Positions 1-5,536 are shown, counted from the stretch's first letter. The stretch is 6,418 nt of DNA from DAOTXK01 sp034435395 (GCA_034435395.1 DAOTXK010000395.1:1-6418), one strand, 5' to 3'. Translations and numbers: made by a program. The notes: a model not told the origin generated them from the letters alone.

Positions 1-33
1 CCCGCCCCAGGGCGGGTCCCAGCCCCGCCCCTA
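1..33. repeat. GC-rich palindromic repeat, read in frame within the ISP gene
   Basis: The segment contains CCCGCCC (1-7), GGGCGGG (10-16) and CCCGCCC (24-30). The middle block can pair with either flank, making alternative hairpins. It ends in CCCCGCCCCTAC, which resembles GC-rich 'GTAGGGGCGGG' palindromes I associate with intergenic space in Chloroflexota genomes. Here it is translated as a Pro/Gly-rich stretch just before the conserved ISP tail. It may extend left of the window. Confidence 0.5.
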
Positions 34-310
34 CAAGACCTACGACACCCTGGTCTACAACGACTGGCTGACGCTCCAGGGCATCCCGGCGGAGGCGTTC
101 GACTATCGGCTGGGCAACCGCAGCGCCCTGGAGTGGATCGTGGACCAGTACCAGGTTAAGACGGACGCCCGCAGCGGCATCACCTCCGACCCTAACGGCT
201 ACGCGCCGGACGATCCCCAATATATCGTGCGGCTGGTGGGGCAGGTGATCACGGTCAGCGTGGAGACGGTGAAGATCGTGGGTTCGCTGCCGGATTTCCG
301 ATCCGGCTGA
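2..310 (+). CDS. C-terminal end of a type ISP restriction-modification enzyme (5' end outside window)
   Basis: Open frame entering from the left edge and ending at TGA 308-310, giving 102 residues with no start in view. Residues about 17-40 (YNDWLTLQGIPAEAFDYRLG) and the following NRSALEWIVDQYQVKTD, DDPQYIVRLVGQ and VSVETVKIVG are the signature tail of type ISP enzymes (LlaBIII-like single-chain restriction, translocase and methyltransferase proteins, often annotated as 'predicted helicase'). This tail belongs to the C-terminal target-recognition region, which reads the DNA site. The nuclease, helicase and methylase parts must lie upstream of the window, so whether the whole enzyme is intact cannot be judged. 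The first 10 or so residues (PPQGGSQPRP) do not resemble the family and are encoded by a palindromic repeat. The gene converges on the SGNH lipoprotein gene. Family assignment is from remembered motifs and is strong for the last 85 residues. Confidence 0.88.
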   Translation, partial: PPQGGSQPRPYKTYDTLVYNDWLTLQGIPAEAFDYRLGNRSALEWIVDQYQVKTDARSGITSDPNGYAPDDPQYIVRLVGQVITVSVETVKIVGSLPDFRSG

Positions 311-327
311 CCGCTGACCGCCAGCGG
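311..327. terminator. Hairpin filling the gap between convergent genes
   Basis: CCGCTG (311-316) and CAGCGG (322-327) form a perfect 6-bp stem around a 5-base loop. The hairpin exactly fills the 17 bases between the ISP stop codon and the stop codon of the opposing lipoprotein gene. There is no T tract on either side, so it would be at best a weak or factor-assisted bidirectional terminator. The placement is the main argument. Confidence 0.35.
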
Positions 328-1671
328 CTAATACAGCGCATTGCGCCACACGGCGTCCAGCACCTGGAGCGCGGTCAGGTTGCGCATGGCGTAACCGTAG
401 GACAGGTTCTCCGGTGTGAAGCGGGCCGCCGCACTGTAGTCGCCGGGTGGCCAGGAGAGGTGCAGCCCGTCGGCGGCCAGCCCCCGGTTGGGCAGCCCAA
501 TGACCGTGTGATAGAAGTCCAGCAGCGGCACGTCAAACGCCCGCGCCGCCGCCGTGATGAGGGCGTTAAAGGCATCCACCGCCCCCTCATAACCGCCGCG
601 CGGCGGGATGGTGGTCAGCACCGGGATCACGCCCCGCTCGATGGACAGCGCCACGATGCGATCCAGGCCGGCGCGGAATTCCTCCCCGGACAGGACGGCC
701 ACATCATTGGAGCCGAACATGATCAGGGCCACGGCGGGCCGCACCACACGGTACTCGCAGGCCAGCGGCGATTCCCCCGCCCGGCAGAGGGCGGCATCGG
801 CCCGCGCCGGGTCGAGGACATCGGCGACCGTCCAGCCGTTGTCCGCCGCCAGCGAGACGTTGGAGAAGGAGTCGCGGCCCTCGCGGGCGATGGGGGCCGA
901 AAAATGGGCCAGCGCCGGGTAGAGGTAACTGTACTCGCCCAGGTCGTAGGTCCCCCAGCCGAAGGGATAGAGCACATAGGTGGCCACCGTCAGGCTATCC
1001 CCCACCTTGGAGAAAACATTGGCCCGGTTGCCGCGCGCCTGGCCGTCCAGGTAAATCTGGCGGGCGTGCCCGGTGAGGCCGGAGATGGCCGGGACGGGCG
1101 GCGGAGCGGCGTTGCTCTGGAAGTAGGCCGCTGCCGTGACCGCCGCGATTCCCGCCGCCGAGGTGGGTCGGGCCTGGCTCCAGTCCACGTCCTGGTCCAC
1201 ATAAGCGGCCCACACCCAGCCGGTAAAACCCTCCGCCGTGGCGACCTGCAACCACCGCCCATCCGCCGAGCGACCGATCACGCGCAGCGGGGCGAACTCC
1301 ACCAGATTGGCGATGCGAGGGCTGCCCTCGTCCGGCGCGGCGCGCAGGCGCAGCCCACCGCGTCCCTCGGCCACCTGGGCGTCAAAGAGCGGGGTGGGCG
1401 TGGCTGTCGGCGGCATGGTCGGCGAGGGCGTGCGGGTGGGCGCAGGGGTGATGGTATAGGGCACCACCAGCGTCTCCGGCAGGGCGATGGGGCCGGGCGT
1501 GCGGCTGGGGGCAGCGACCAGAGTCAGGTCCAGGGTGGGGACGGCGGTGCCCGTGGCGAGGGGGGCGGCGGGGGGCAGCGTCACCGTGGCCGGGGGGACG
1601 ACCGCCGGGAAGTTGCAGCCAGCCAGCAGAGTCAGCCCGATCAGCAGGAAGGCAAACGCTCGCCAGGACAT
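328..1671 (-). CDS. Lipoprotein with SH3b domain and catalytically intact SGNH/GDSL hydrolase domain
   Basis: The product is 447 aa. I chose the ATG at 1671 because it gives a lipoprotein signal (MSWRAFAFLLIGLTLLAGC) with lipobox LAGC and lipidated Cys19, preceded by GGAG at 1677-1680; the frame stays open to an ATG at 1809, but that adds 46 charged residues before the signal. Cys19 is followed by a Pro/Thr-rich linker (about 20-97), an SH3b domain (about 98-158, ending GFTGWVWAAYV) and an SGNH domain (about 203-445). All four SGNH blocks are visible: GDS with nucleophile Ser226, Gly279 in ADNGW, GSND with Asn322, and DGLH with Asp401/His404. Cys296 and Cys305 may form a disulfide. It is probably an outer-face esterase or deacylase acting near the cell wall or surface glycan, with SH3b as the binding module; the substrate is not visible. 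The divergent gene at 2119 is its paralogue. Confidence 0.88.
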   Translation of the reverse strand: MSWRAFAFLLIGLTLLAGCNFPAVVPPATVTLPPAAPLATGTAVPTLDLTLVAAPSRTPGPIALPETLVVPYTITPAPTRTPSPTMPPTATPTPLFDAQVAEGRGGLRLRAAPDEGSPRIANLVEFAPLRVIGRSADGRWLQVATAEGFTGWVWAAYVDQDVDWSQARPTSAAGIAAVTAAAYFQSNAAPPPVPAISGLTGHARQIYLDGQARGNRANVFSKVGDSLTVATYVLYPFGWGTYDLGEYSYLYPALAHFSAPIAREGRDSFSNVSLAADNGWTVADVLDPARADAALCRAGESPLACEYRVVRPAVALIMFGSNDVAVLSGEEFRAGLDRIVALSIERGVIPVLTTIPPRGGYEGAVDAFNALITAAARAFDVPLLDFYHTVIGLPNRGLAADGLHLSWPPGDYSAAARFTPENLSYGYAMRNLTALQVLDAVWRNALY

Positions 1672-1740
1672 TTCATCTCCACAACCTGTGCCAACGGATC
1701 GACGTCGCCAATGGCCGGGCGGTCCGGCGGCGCGTCGCCG

Positions 1741-1751
1741 GGTATGATACC
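1741..1751 (-). promoter_or_regulatory. Possible -10 element within a small palindrome upstream of the lipoprotein gene
   Basis: The 11-base sequence GGTATGATACC is a perfect inverted repeat around a central G. Read on the minus strand it contains TATCAT (1749-1744), a five-of-six match to the sigma70 -10 consensus, about 75 bases upstream of the lipoprotein start. No convincing -35 lies at 16-18 bases, so this is a weak promoter or operator candidate. Confidence 0.25.
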
Positions 1752-1835
1752 TGCTGTTGCCCAAAAATGGGACACTTTCGCTATGGCCGGCCCGGGGAAA
1801 ACGTGCCATAACGGCGACCAGGCTTCTCGTCCGGC

Positions 1836-1864
1836 CTGACCATCTCGCCAGCCTCCGCTATAAT
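1836..1864 (+). promoter_or_regulatory. Sigma70-type promoter for the rightward SH3/SGNH gene
   Basis: CTGACC (1836-1841, four of six to TTGACA), a 17-base spacer and a perfect TATAAT (1859-1864) point rightward. Transcription would start near 1871, giving a leader of about 248 nt before the ATG at 2119 that includes all of the inverted repeats at 1948-2042. It is the best promoter match in this divergent region. Confidence 0.6.
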
Positions 1865-1947
1865 GGGGGTGCGGAGAATGGGGGAACAAGGGGACCATCC
1901 CGTCATGTCTGGGTCTTGCAGACCAGGGATGGCCAGCGCGTGGGGGG

Positions 1948-2042
1948 CCGTTAAGGCCGGTGACTCAACGGCACGGATCGCGCGAGCGACCCTCGAAGCA
2001 GGGGGTATATCCCCCTGGCCGCACCGTTAGGGCCGTTGAGCC
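1948..2042 (+). repeat. Nested inverted and direct repeats in the leader of the rightward SGNH gene
   Basis: An outer perfect 9-bp inverted repeat, CTCAACGGC (1964-1972) with GCCGTTGAG (2032-2040), encloses a perfect 7-bp hairpin, CAGGGGG (1999-2005) with CCCCCTG (2011-2017), around the loop TATAT. A 16-base direct repeat also flanks the structure: CCGTTAAGGCCGGTGA (1948-1963) and CCGTTAGGGCCGTTGA (2024-2039), matching at 14 of 16 positions. No open frame or T tract is associated. It could be a structured 5' leader, a MITE-like remnant with imperfect termini, or a member of a dispersed repeat family. The rest of 1672-2118 holds only the two promoter candidates and ribosome binding sites. Confidence 0.6.
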
Positions 2043-2118
2043 AGCGCCTGTTGCCGGTTTGTCTTCAGGATAAGGAAGCTCCATTCACGTCTGTTGGTGT
2101 AATGAGGAAAAAAACGCC

Positions 2119-3561
2119 ATGTCTCGCAAAGCCCTTCTGTTCACCGTGAGCCTCGCGCTGCTGCTGGTCCTGGTTATCGGCCCGGTGCCCTGGCCGGTCA
2201 GCGCCCAGGGAGGCGCTTCTGGCGACGTGATCTCCAACCTCAACGTGCGCCTGGGGCCAGGGCCGCAGTTCGGGGTGATCACCACCCTGGCCCGTGGGGC
2301 GCAGGTGGCAATTGAGGCGCGCAACCCGGTCGGCGACTGGGTGCTGGTCCACACGCCGGACGGGGACGTGCGCGGCTGGGTGGCCACCCGCTATCTGATC
2401 TGGCACGGGGCGAACCTGGTTTCCCTGCCGGTCGTCGATCAAACGGTCGGCGCCAACGTCCCGGTCTACGTGCCCGGCCTGGAAACCGCCGCCGTGGGCG
2501 CAGCCGTGGAACAGGTCACCGCCGCCACCATCACCGCGACCCTGCTGCGCCAGGGAGCCAACACCGCCTACCCCTCGCTGGCCATGCTGCCCCGCGACGC
2601 CCCGCTGAGCCTGGAAGCGCGCAGCCAGGACGGCGAGTGGATTCTGGTCCACACCGCCGACCAGCGGTATCGCGGCTGGGTGATCCGCAACCACGCCAAC
2701 CTGACGGTCGAACCCGCCTCGCTGCCGGTGAGCTACGAAGTGATGAGCGGGGAGGCCATCAACACCATCCTGCTGGCCCGCCTGCAAGCTGTGCCCGTCA
2801 TCCCGACCCTGTTCTCCCAGCGCACCCGCCAGATTTTCTCTTACGGGCAGGAGCAGGGTCAGAACCGTCGCGTGTTCTCCAAGCTCGGCGACTGCCAGAC
2901 TGAGCACGAAGGTTACCTGCTGCCCTTCGGCGTCGGCGAGTACCTCCTGGGCGAGCAGTACGCGCCCTTGCAGGCCACCATCGACTTCTTCGGCGTCTCG
3001 CCGCGCCACGGCGTGGCCAACTCCTTCGTCAACCAGAGCATGGCGGCGGAGAGCGCCTTCACCACCGCGGCGGTGCTGGACCCGGTGTGGGCCGACCCCG
3101 GTCACTGCCAGGCGGGTGAGACGCCGCTGACCTGCGAGTACCGGCTGGTGCGGCCCGCCGTGGCCGTGATCATGTTCGGCTCGGTGGACGTGCGGGTCCA
3201 CACCATCGAGCAGTTCGCCTACCACCTGCGCCGGATCGTGGAGCAGTCCATCGACCGGGGCATCATTCCCCTGCTGAGCACCTTCCCCAACAGCGGCGAG
3301 GCCGATTACGACAAAACCCTCCAGTTTAACGCCCTGGTGCTGGACGTGGCGGCGGAGCAGCAGGTGCCGGTGATGAACCTCTGGCGGGCGCTGCAACCGC
3401 TGCCCAATCTGGGTCTGGCCGAGGATAACTACCACCTCTCCTATAAAGGCGAACGTTTCATCTCCTTTGCCGACGGGGATCAGGACCGCTATGGCTTCGC
3501 GCTGCGCAACCTGGTCGTGCTGCAAACGCTGGACGCGCTGCGCCAGCAGGTGTTGGGATAA
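2119..3561 (+). CDS. Secreted protein with two SH3b domains and a degenerate SGNH-hydrolase-like domain
   Basis: The product is 480 aa, starting at ATG 2119 with GAGG at 2104-2107, a rather long spacing. A signal peptide (about 1-29) ends in VSA before Gln30; there is no lipobox. Two SH3b domains follow (about 37-95 and 133-194), each with a WVLVHT/WILVHT strand and a RGWV end. The SGNH-like domain spans about 232-478. It is clearly paralogous to the divergent lipoprotein: residues 325-358 match it at 25 of 34 positions, including the Cys pair (Cys330, Cys339). The active-site blocks differ: GDS is GDC (Cys259), the block-II Gly is Ala313, GSND is GSVD (Val356), and only the Asp436-x-x-His439 pair remains. 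Either the domain binds without hydrolysing, or it uses a Cys nucleophile. Probably released or wall-associated. The promoter at 1836-1864 and a structured leader precede it; a hairpin at 3603-3635 follows. Confidence 0.87.
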   Translation: MSRKALLFTVSLALLLVLVIGPVPWPVSAQGGASGDVISNLNVRLGPGPQFGVITTLARGAQVAIEARNPVGDWVLVHTPDGDVRGWVATRYLIWHGANLVSLPVVDQTVGANVPVYVPGLETAAVGAAVEQVTAATITATLLRQGANTAYPSLAMLPRDAPLSLEARSQDGEWILVHTADQRYRGWVIRNHANLTVEPASLPVSYEVMSGEAINTILLARLQAVPVIPTLFSQRTRQIFSYGQEQGQNRRVFSKLGDCQTEHEGYLLPFGVGEYLLGEQYAPLQATIDFFGVSPRHGVANSFVNQSMAAESAFTTAAVLDPVWADPGHCQAGETPLTCEYRLVRPAVAVIMFGSVDVRVHTIEQFAYHLRRIVEQSIDRGIIPLLSTFPNSGEADYDKTLQFNALVLDVAAEQQVPVMNLWRALQPLPNLGLAEDNYHLSYKGERFISFADGDQDRYGFALRNLVVLQTLDALRQQVLG

Positions 3562-3602
3562 GCGGCGCGGCGACGGGTTTTGCGTTCGTCCGATCAAACG
3601 CT

Positions 3603-3635
3603 GGGGCGGCCCTGCCAGGTCGGAGGGGCCGCCCC
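3603..3635 (+). terminator. Strong GC hairpin downstream of the degenerate SGNH gene
   Basis: GGGGCGGCCC (3603-3612) and GGGCCGCCCC (3626-3635) form a perfect 10-bp stem with a 13-base loop, 42 bases after the stop codon and upstream of the next promoter. There is no T run after the stem, so it is not a classic intrinsic terminator. It may act as a 3'-end stabilising hairpin, or terminate as such GC stems sometimes do in high-GC bacteria. Confidence 0.55.
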
Positions 3636-3672
3636 GTGAATTCCGGGAGCGTGTGAGGACTGCCCCGTCAGG

Positions 3673-3678
3673 TATAAT
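3673..3678 (+). promoter_or_regulatory. -10 element for the two-gene small-protein cassette
   Basis: A perfect TATAAT lies 33 bases upstream of the GTG start of the first small gene. The expected -35 position (about 3649-3656) holds only poor matches such as GTGTGA, and there is no extended -10 TG. The start point would be near 3685, giving a short leader of about 27 nt. Its position between the GC hairpin and the cassette suggests the cassette is its own transcription unit. Confidence 0.5.
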
Positions 3679-3711
3679 GATTAAGAGAGTCTCGGCTAAA
3701 AGGGAGCACGA

Positions 3712-3954
3712 GTGGCGACGCGCAGGCAGAATGAGATCGAGTATCCTGATTGGGAAGACCTCCCCGGCGGTGGCCGTCGCTACTGGCGAGACCGCAGCGG
3801 CAGAAGTGGCTTCCAGCGAATGGTCAAGATCGTTGATGCCGACGAAAACACGTTACAGGTCATCCAAGAGATATACAACAATGATGGCGAGTTGGTTGAG
3901 CAGCATCAGAAATATCCAGAAGACACAGGACATCAGATCATCAAAAAAACCTGA
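3712..3954 (+). CDS. Small hypothetical protein, first gene of a two-gene cassette
   Basis: The product is 80 aa from a GTG start at 3712, chosen because AGGGAG (3701-3706) sits 5 bases upstream. There is no signal peptide or membrane segment. The sequence opens with YPDWEDLPGGGRRYW, then a basic stretch (RDRSGRSGFQRMVK, about 26-39), then a strand-like acidic part with DADENT and EIYNNDGELVEQHQKYP, and ends DTGHQIIKKT. I know similar short uncharacterised proteins from Chloroflexota and cyanobacteria (RRYW, NNDGELVE-like and KYPxDxGH motifs) but no function. The next gene starts 22 bases downstream, so the two are almost certainly co-transcribed. Base composition is lower than around it: 50 of the 120 bases at 3841-3960 are G or C, against 42 of 60 at 3001-3060. 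It may have arrived by transfer. It could be a small toxin or toxin-domain relic paired with the next protein; that is only a hypothesis. Confidence 0.75.
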   Translation: MATRRQNEIEYPDWEDLPGGGRRYWRDRSGRSGFQRMVKIVDADENTLQVIQEIYNNDGELVEQHQKYPEDTGHQIIKKT

Positions 3955-3976
3955 TGGCTAAGCAGGGAGACAGCGC

Positions 3977-4240
3977 ATGATCACACGCCAGGTGGTGAGC
4001 GATCAATTACTGGCCTATCTGAACGGAAAGATAACACTGGCCGCGCTGGTCGATTGGGCCGAGAACAGCCTGGTGACTGGCGGATTCGGTCCCGACGAGG
4101 ATGTCGATCGGCTGATGGATATTGTCATGTATCTCGCTGGAGCAGACACCGATTATTTCCCACTGACGTGGGAAATCTGCCAGGACTTCATGAGACAGTT
4201 GGGGACGCCGGTCAAGGTTGTACCTGCACCTACCCCATGA
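3977..4240 (+). CDS. Small acidic hypothetical protein, second gene of the cassette (immunity-like?)
   Basis: The product is 87 aa from ATG 3977, with AGGGAGA (3964-3970) 6 bases upstream. It is predicted soluble and helical: VVSDQLLAYLNGKITLAALVDWAENSL (written in part) at about 6-32, an acidic loop FGPDEDVD (37-44), a helix LMDIVMYLAG (46-55), then PLTWEICQDFMRQLG (62-76) and a Pro-rich tail ending APTP. The LLAYLNG, LVDWAEN and LTWE patterns recall short proteins of contact-inhibition immunity type (CdiI-like) that I have seen in environmental bacteria, but I cannot confirm a family match. It lies 22 bases after the 80-aa gene and shares its lower GC. It converges on the DUF6391-like gene with a 35-base gap. 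If the cassette is a toxin-immunity or toxin-antitoxin pair, this acidic protein is the better candidate for the neutralising partner. Confidence 0.78.
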   Translation: MITRQVVSDQLLAYLNGKITLAALVDWAENSLVTGGFGPDEDVDRLMDIVMYLAGADTDYFPLTWEICQDFMRQLGTPVKVVPAPTP

Positions 4241-4275
4241 CGGGTGCAAATACCGCAGGGGGTTCCTTACCGCCC

Positions 4276-4866
4276 TCAGCCCCTGGTCGTGTTGACGCGG
4301 TGGATGCGCAGCCGCCCGCCGAACAGGCCAGCCACCTCGTGGCGGCGAACTTCGACGACCTCCATGTCGCCGAGGTCGCCCAGGGTGGTGAAGTGCCGCT
4401 GGAAGGACGCCCCCAACAGCGGGGAAAAAATCAGCGCCCCGATCACCATCAGCACCACCGTCGGGAAGCGTTCCAGCCGGTCCTGCCAGTTGCGTTGCAT
4501 GCCCGCCGTGCCGACCAGGGCCGCCAGCGAAGCGATCACGCCGGTGGTCAGCAGGTTGGTGCCGCAGTTGGGGTGGATCGCCAGTTCGTGTTCGCCGCCC
4601 CGCAGACGGGTCAGCGCCTCGTCCAGCGCCCGCTCGACCTCCTCAGTGGTGACGTTCCCATAGAGGTAAAAGCCGCGATGGTCGCTGCGCCCGGCCAGGC
4701 GAAGGCGCTGGCGGCGGCTGGTGGAGTTACGCGCCAGGAGGTGGATGGTGGCGTGCTCCAGGCCGTGGTTGCGCCGGATGCGCCGGATGGTGGGGATATT
4801 GAGGATCGGCGACGCCAGGGCCGCCAGGTTTTGCACCAGTCCCATTGACGTTGGCTTTGCTCTCAT
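4276..4866 (-). CDS. DUF6391-like membrane protein with HGLEH and HPNCGTN motifs
   Basis: The product is 196 aa if it starts at ATG 4866; an internal ATG at 4845 (Met8) is equally possible, since neither has a clear Shine-Dalgarno. Key motifs are HGLEHATIHLL (34-44), DHRGFYLYG (62-70) and HELAIHPNCGTN (93-104), followed by two probable membrane segments (about 104-121 and 135-152) and a C-terminal strand-rich tail (about 167-190, MEVVEVRRHEVAGLFGGRLR). I recognise the arrangement as DUF6391, known from cyanobacteria and Chloroflexota and of unknown function. The HGxEH plus HPxCGT pair also resembles DUF1385 (YqhQ-type) proteins, and the His, Glu and Cys residues could bind a metal. The gene is the last of three co-directional minus-strand genes, but about 200 bases of repeat-bearing sequence separate it from arsC, so it may have its own promoter. 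Confidence 0.8.
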   Translation of the reverse strand: MRAKPTSMGLVQNLAALASPILNIPTIRRIRRNHGLEHATIHLLARNSTSRRQRLRLAGRSDHRGFYLYGNVTTEEVERALDEALTRLRGGEHELAIHPNCGTNLLTTGVIASLAALVGTAGMQRNWQDRLERFPTVVLMVIGALIFSPLLGASFQRHFTTLGDLGDMEVVEVRRHEVAGLFGGRLRIHRVNTTRG

Positions 4867-4897
4867 CTGCCGGACAATCTATGCTCCCTGGGGGCCT

Positions 4898-4903
4898 ATT
4901 GTA
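4898..4903 (-). promoter_or_regulatory. Possible -10 element for the DUF6391-like gene
   Basis: On the minus strand this reads TACAAT, five of six to the -10 consensus, about 32 bases upstream of the ATG at 4866. No recognisable -35 lies at 16-18 bases. It is listed because the gene is separated from arsC by a hairpin-bearing repeat and would need its own promoter. Confidence 0.28.
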
Positions 4904-4947
4904 TCGCGAATGGGCGGAGTCTGCCTCTCCGCCGTCGCGCGGGCACC

Positions 4948-5072
4948 GCATCGTAATGCGCCGCTACGTCTTCGGAGTTCAGAGGCATTTCCCCGTGGCG
5001 TCGGACTGGGGTCCGACGACTGAGGTCCGACGACCGGCGCATCACCATGCGCCGCTACGTCGTCGGGGTTCA
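4948..5072. repeat. REP-like repeat cluster between arsC and the DUF6391-like gene
   Basis: Two direct copies of a 34-base unit lie at 4948-4981 and 5039-5072; they share GCATC, then ATGCGCCGCTACGTC, then a TCGG and GTTCA end, matching at 29 of 34 positions. Between them are GTCGGAC (5000-5006) and GTCCGAC (5011-5017), a perfect 7-bp hairpin, and GGTCCGACGAC twice (5010-5020 and 5024-5034). The right-hand part folds further: CGGCGCAT (5035-5042) pairs with ATGCGCCG (5047-5054) around CACC, and CCGACGAC (5027-5034) pairs with GTCGTCGG (5059-5066). This compound hairpin lies just past the arsC stop codon, which copy 2 includes (5070-5072). It may serve as the arsC 3' end. Confidence 0.7.
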
Positions 5073-5489
5073 TGAGTCCAGGCCGAACAGCTCGTCCAGC
5101 CAGGCGGCGAGTTCGTCGCGCACGCGGCGGAAGACGGCCCTCTGCTCCTCCGGTGGGGCGGCGGCGGGATCGGGGAAGTCCCGGTGGAAACGCGTCGCCG
5201 GGCCGGGAAAAACCGGGCAGGCCTCGGCGGCGCGGTCACACACCGTCAGCACATAGTCGAAGGGCTGGCCCAGGAACTGGGTCAGCGGCTTGGACCGGTG
5301 GCCGCTGATGTCCAGCCCGATCTCGGCCATAGCCTGAACAGCGCCGGGATGCACCTGCCCGCTGGGCTGGCTGCCCGCGCTGAAGACCTCAAAGCGGTCG
5401 CCGCCTCTGGCGCGGAGCAGCCCCTCCGCCATCTGGGAGCGGGCCGAGTTGCCGGTGCACAGGACGAGGACACGTTGTCGGGGTGTCAT
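5070..5489 (-). CDS. arsC: Arsenate reductase, low-molecular-weight protein tyrosine phosphatase fold
   Basis: The product is 139 aa, typical for the family, from ATG 5489 with AGGAGGA (complement of 5496-5502) 6 bases upstream. The catalytic P-loop is C11-TGNSA-R17-S with the nucleophile Cys11. Asp107 in FPDPA is the expected general acid. Cys84 (VLTVCDRAAE) and Cys91 (EACPVFPG) match the second and third redox cysteines of thioredoxin-coupled arsenate reductases, in which electrons pass from Cys11 through this pair to thioredoxin while arsenate becomes arsenite in the cytoplasm. The Cys triad argues for arsenate reductase over a plain tyrosine phosphatase, which lacks that pair. No arsR, arsB, acr3 or arsM is visible here, so arsenite export must be encoded elsewhere or beyond the right edge. 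The gene lies 95 bases downstream of the membrane-protein gene and has its own promoter candidate. Confidence 0.93.
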   Translation of the reverse strand: MTPRQRVLVLCTGNSARSQMAEGLLRARGGDRFEVFSAGSQPSGQVHPGAVQAMAEIGLDISGHRSKPLTQFLGQPFDYVLTVCDRAAEACPVFPGPATRFHRDFPDPAAAPPEEQRAVFRRVRDELAAWLDELFGLDS

Positions 5490-5536
5490 GGGTTATCCTC
5501 CTGATCGCCGCCACTGGCGGGGTGGGATGTGGAGCA

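Noticed and set aside
1672..1809. Upstream extension of the lipoprotein gene to the ATG at 1809
   Set aside because: It would place 46 charged residues before a clear lipoprotein signal peptide; the ATG at 1671 has a GGAG site and a proper lipobox context.
460..1839. Long open frame (459 codons) on the plus strand
   Set aside because: It lies opposite the SH3/SGNH lipoprotein gene; its translation is low-complexity, rich in Arg, Gly, His and Gln, with no domain, as expected for a GC-driven antisense frame.
1995..2020. Intrinsic terminator at the CAGGGGG/CCCCCTG hairpin
   Set aside because: There is no T tract after the stem and no gene ending before it on the plus strand; it lies in a leader, so a terminator call is not supported.
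2065..3597. Long open frame (510 codons) on the minus strand
   Set aside because: It is antisense to the secreted SH3/SGNH gene. The translation is a His/Gln/Val-rich string typical of the complement of a high-GC gene, with no recognisable motif.
4054..4848. Plus-strand frame of 264 codons across the small cassette and DUF6391 region
   Set aside because: It overlaps the well-supported 87-aa gene in another frame and is antisense to the DUF6391-like gene; the composition is that of a shadow frame.
4948..5072. CRISPR-like array
   Set aside because: Only two imperfect copies, no regular spacer series and no cas gene nearby; a REP-like element explains it better.
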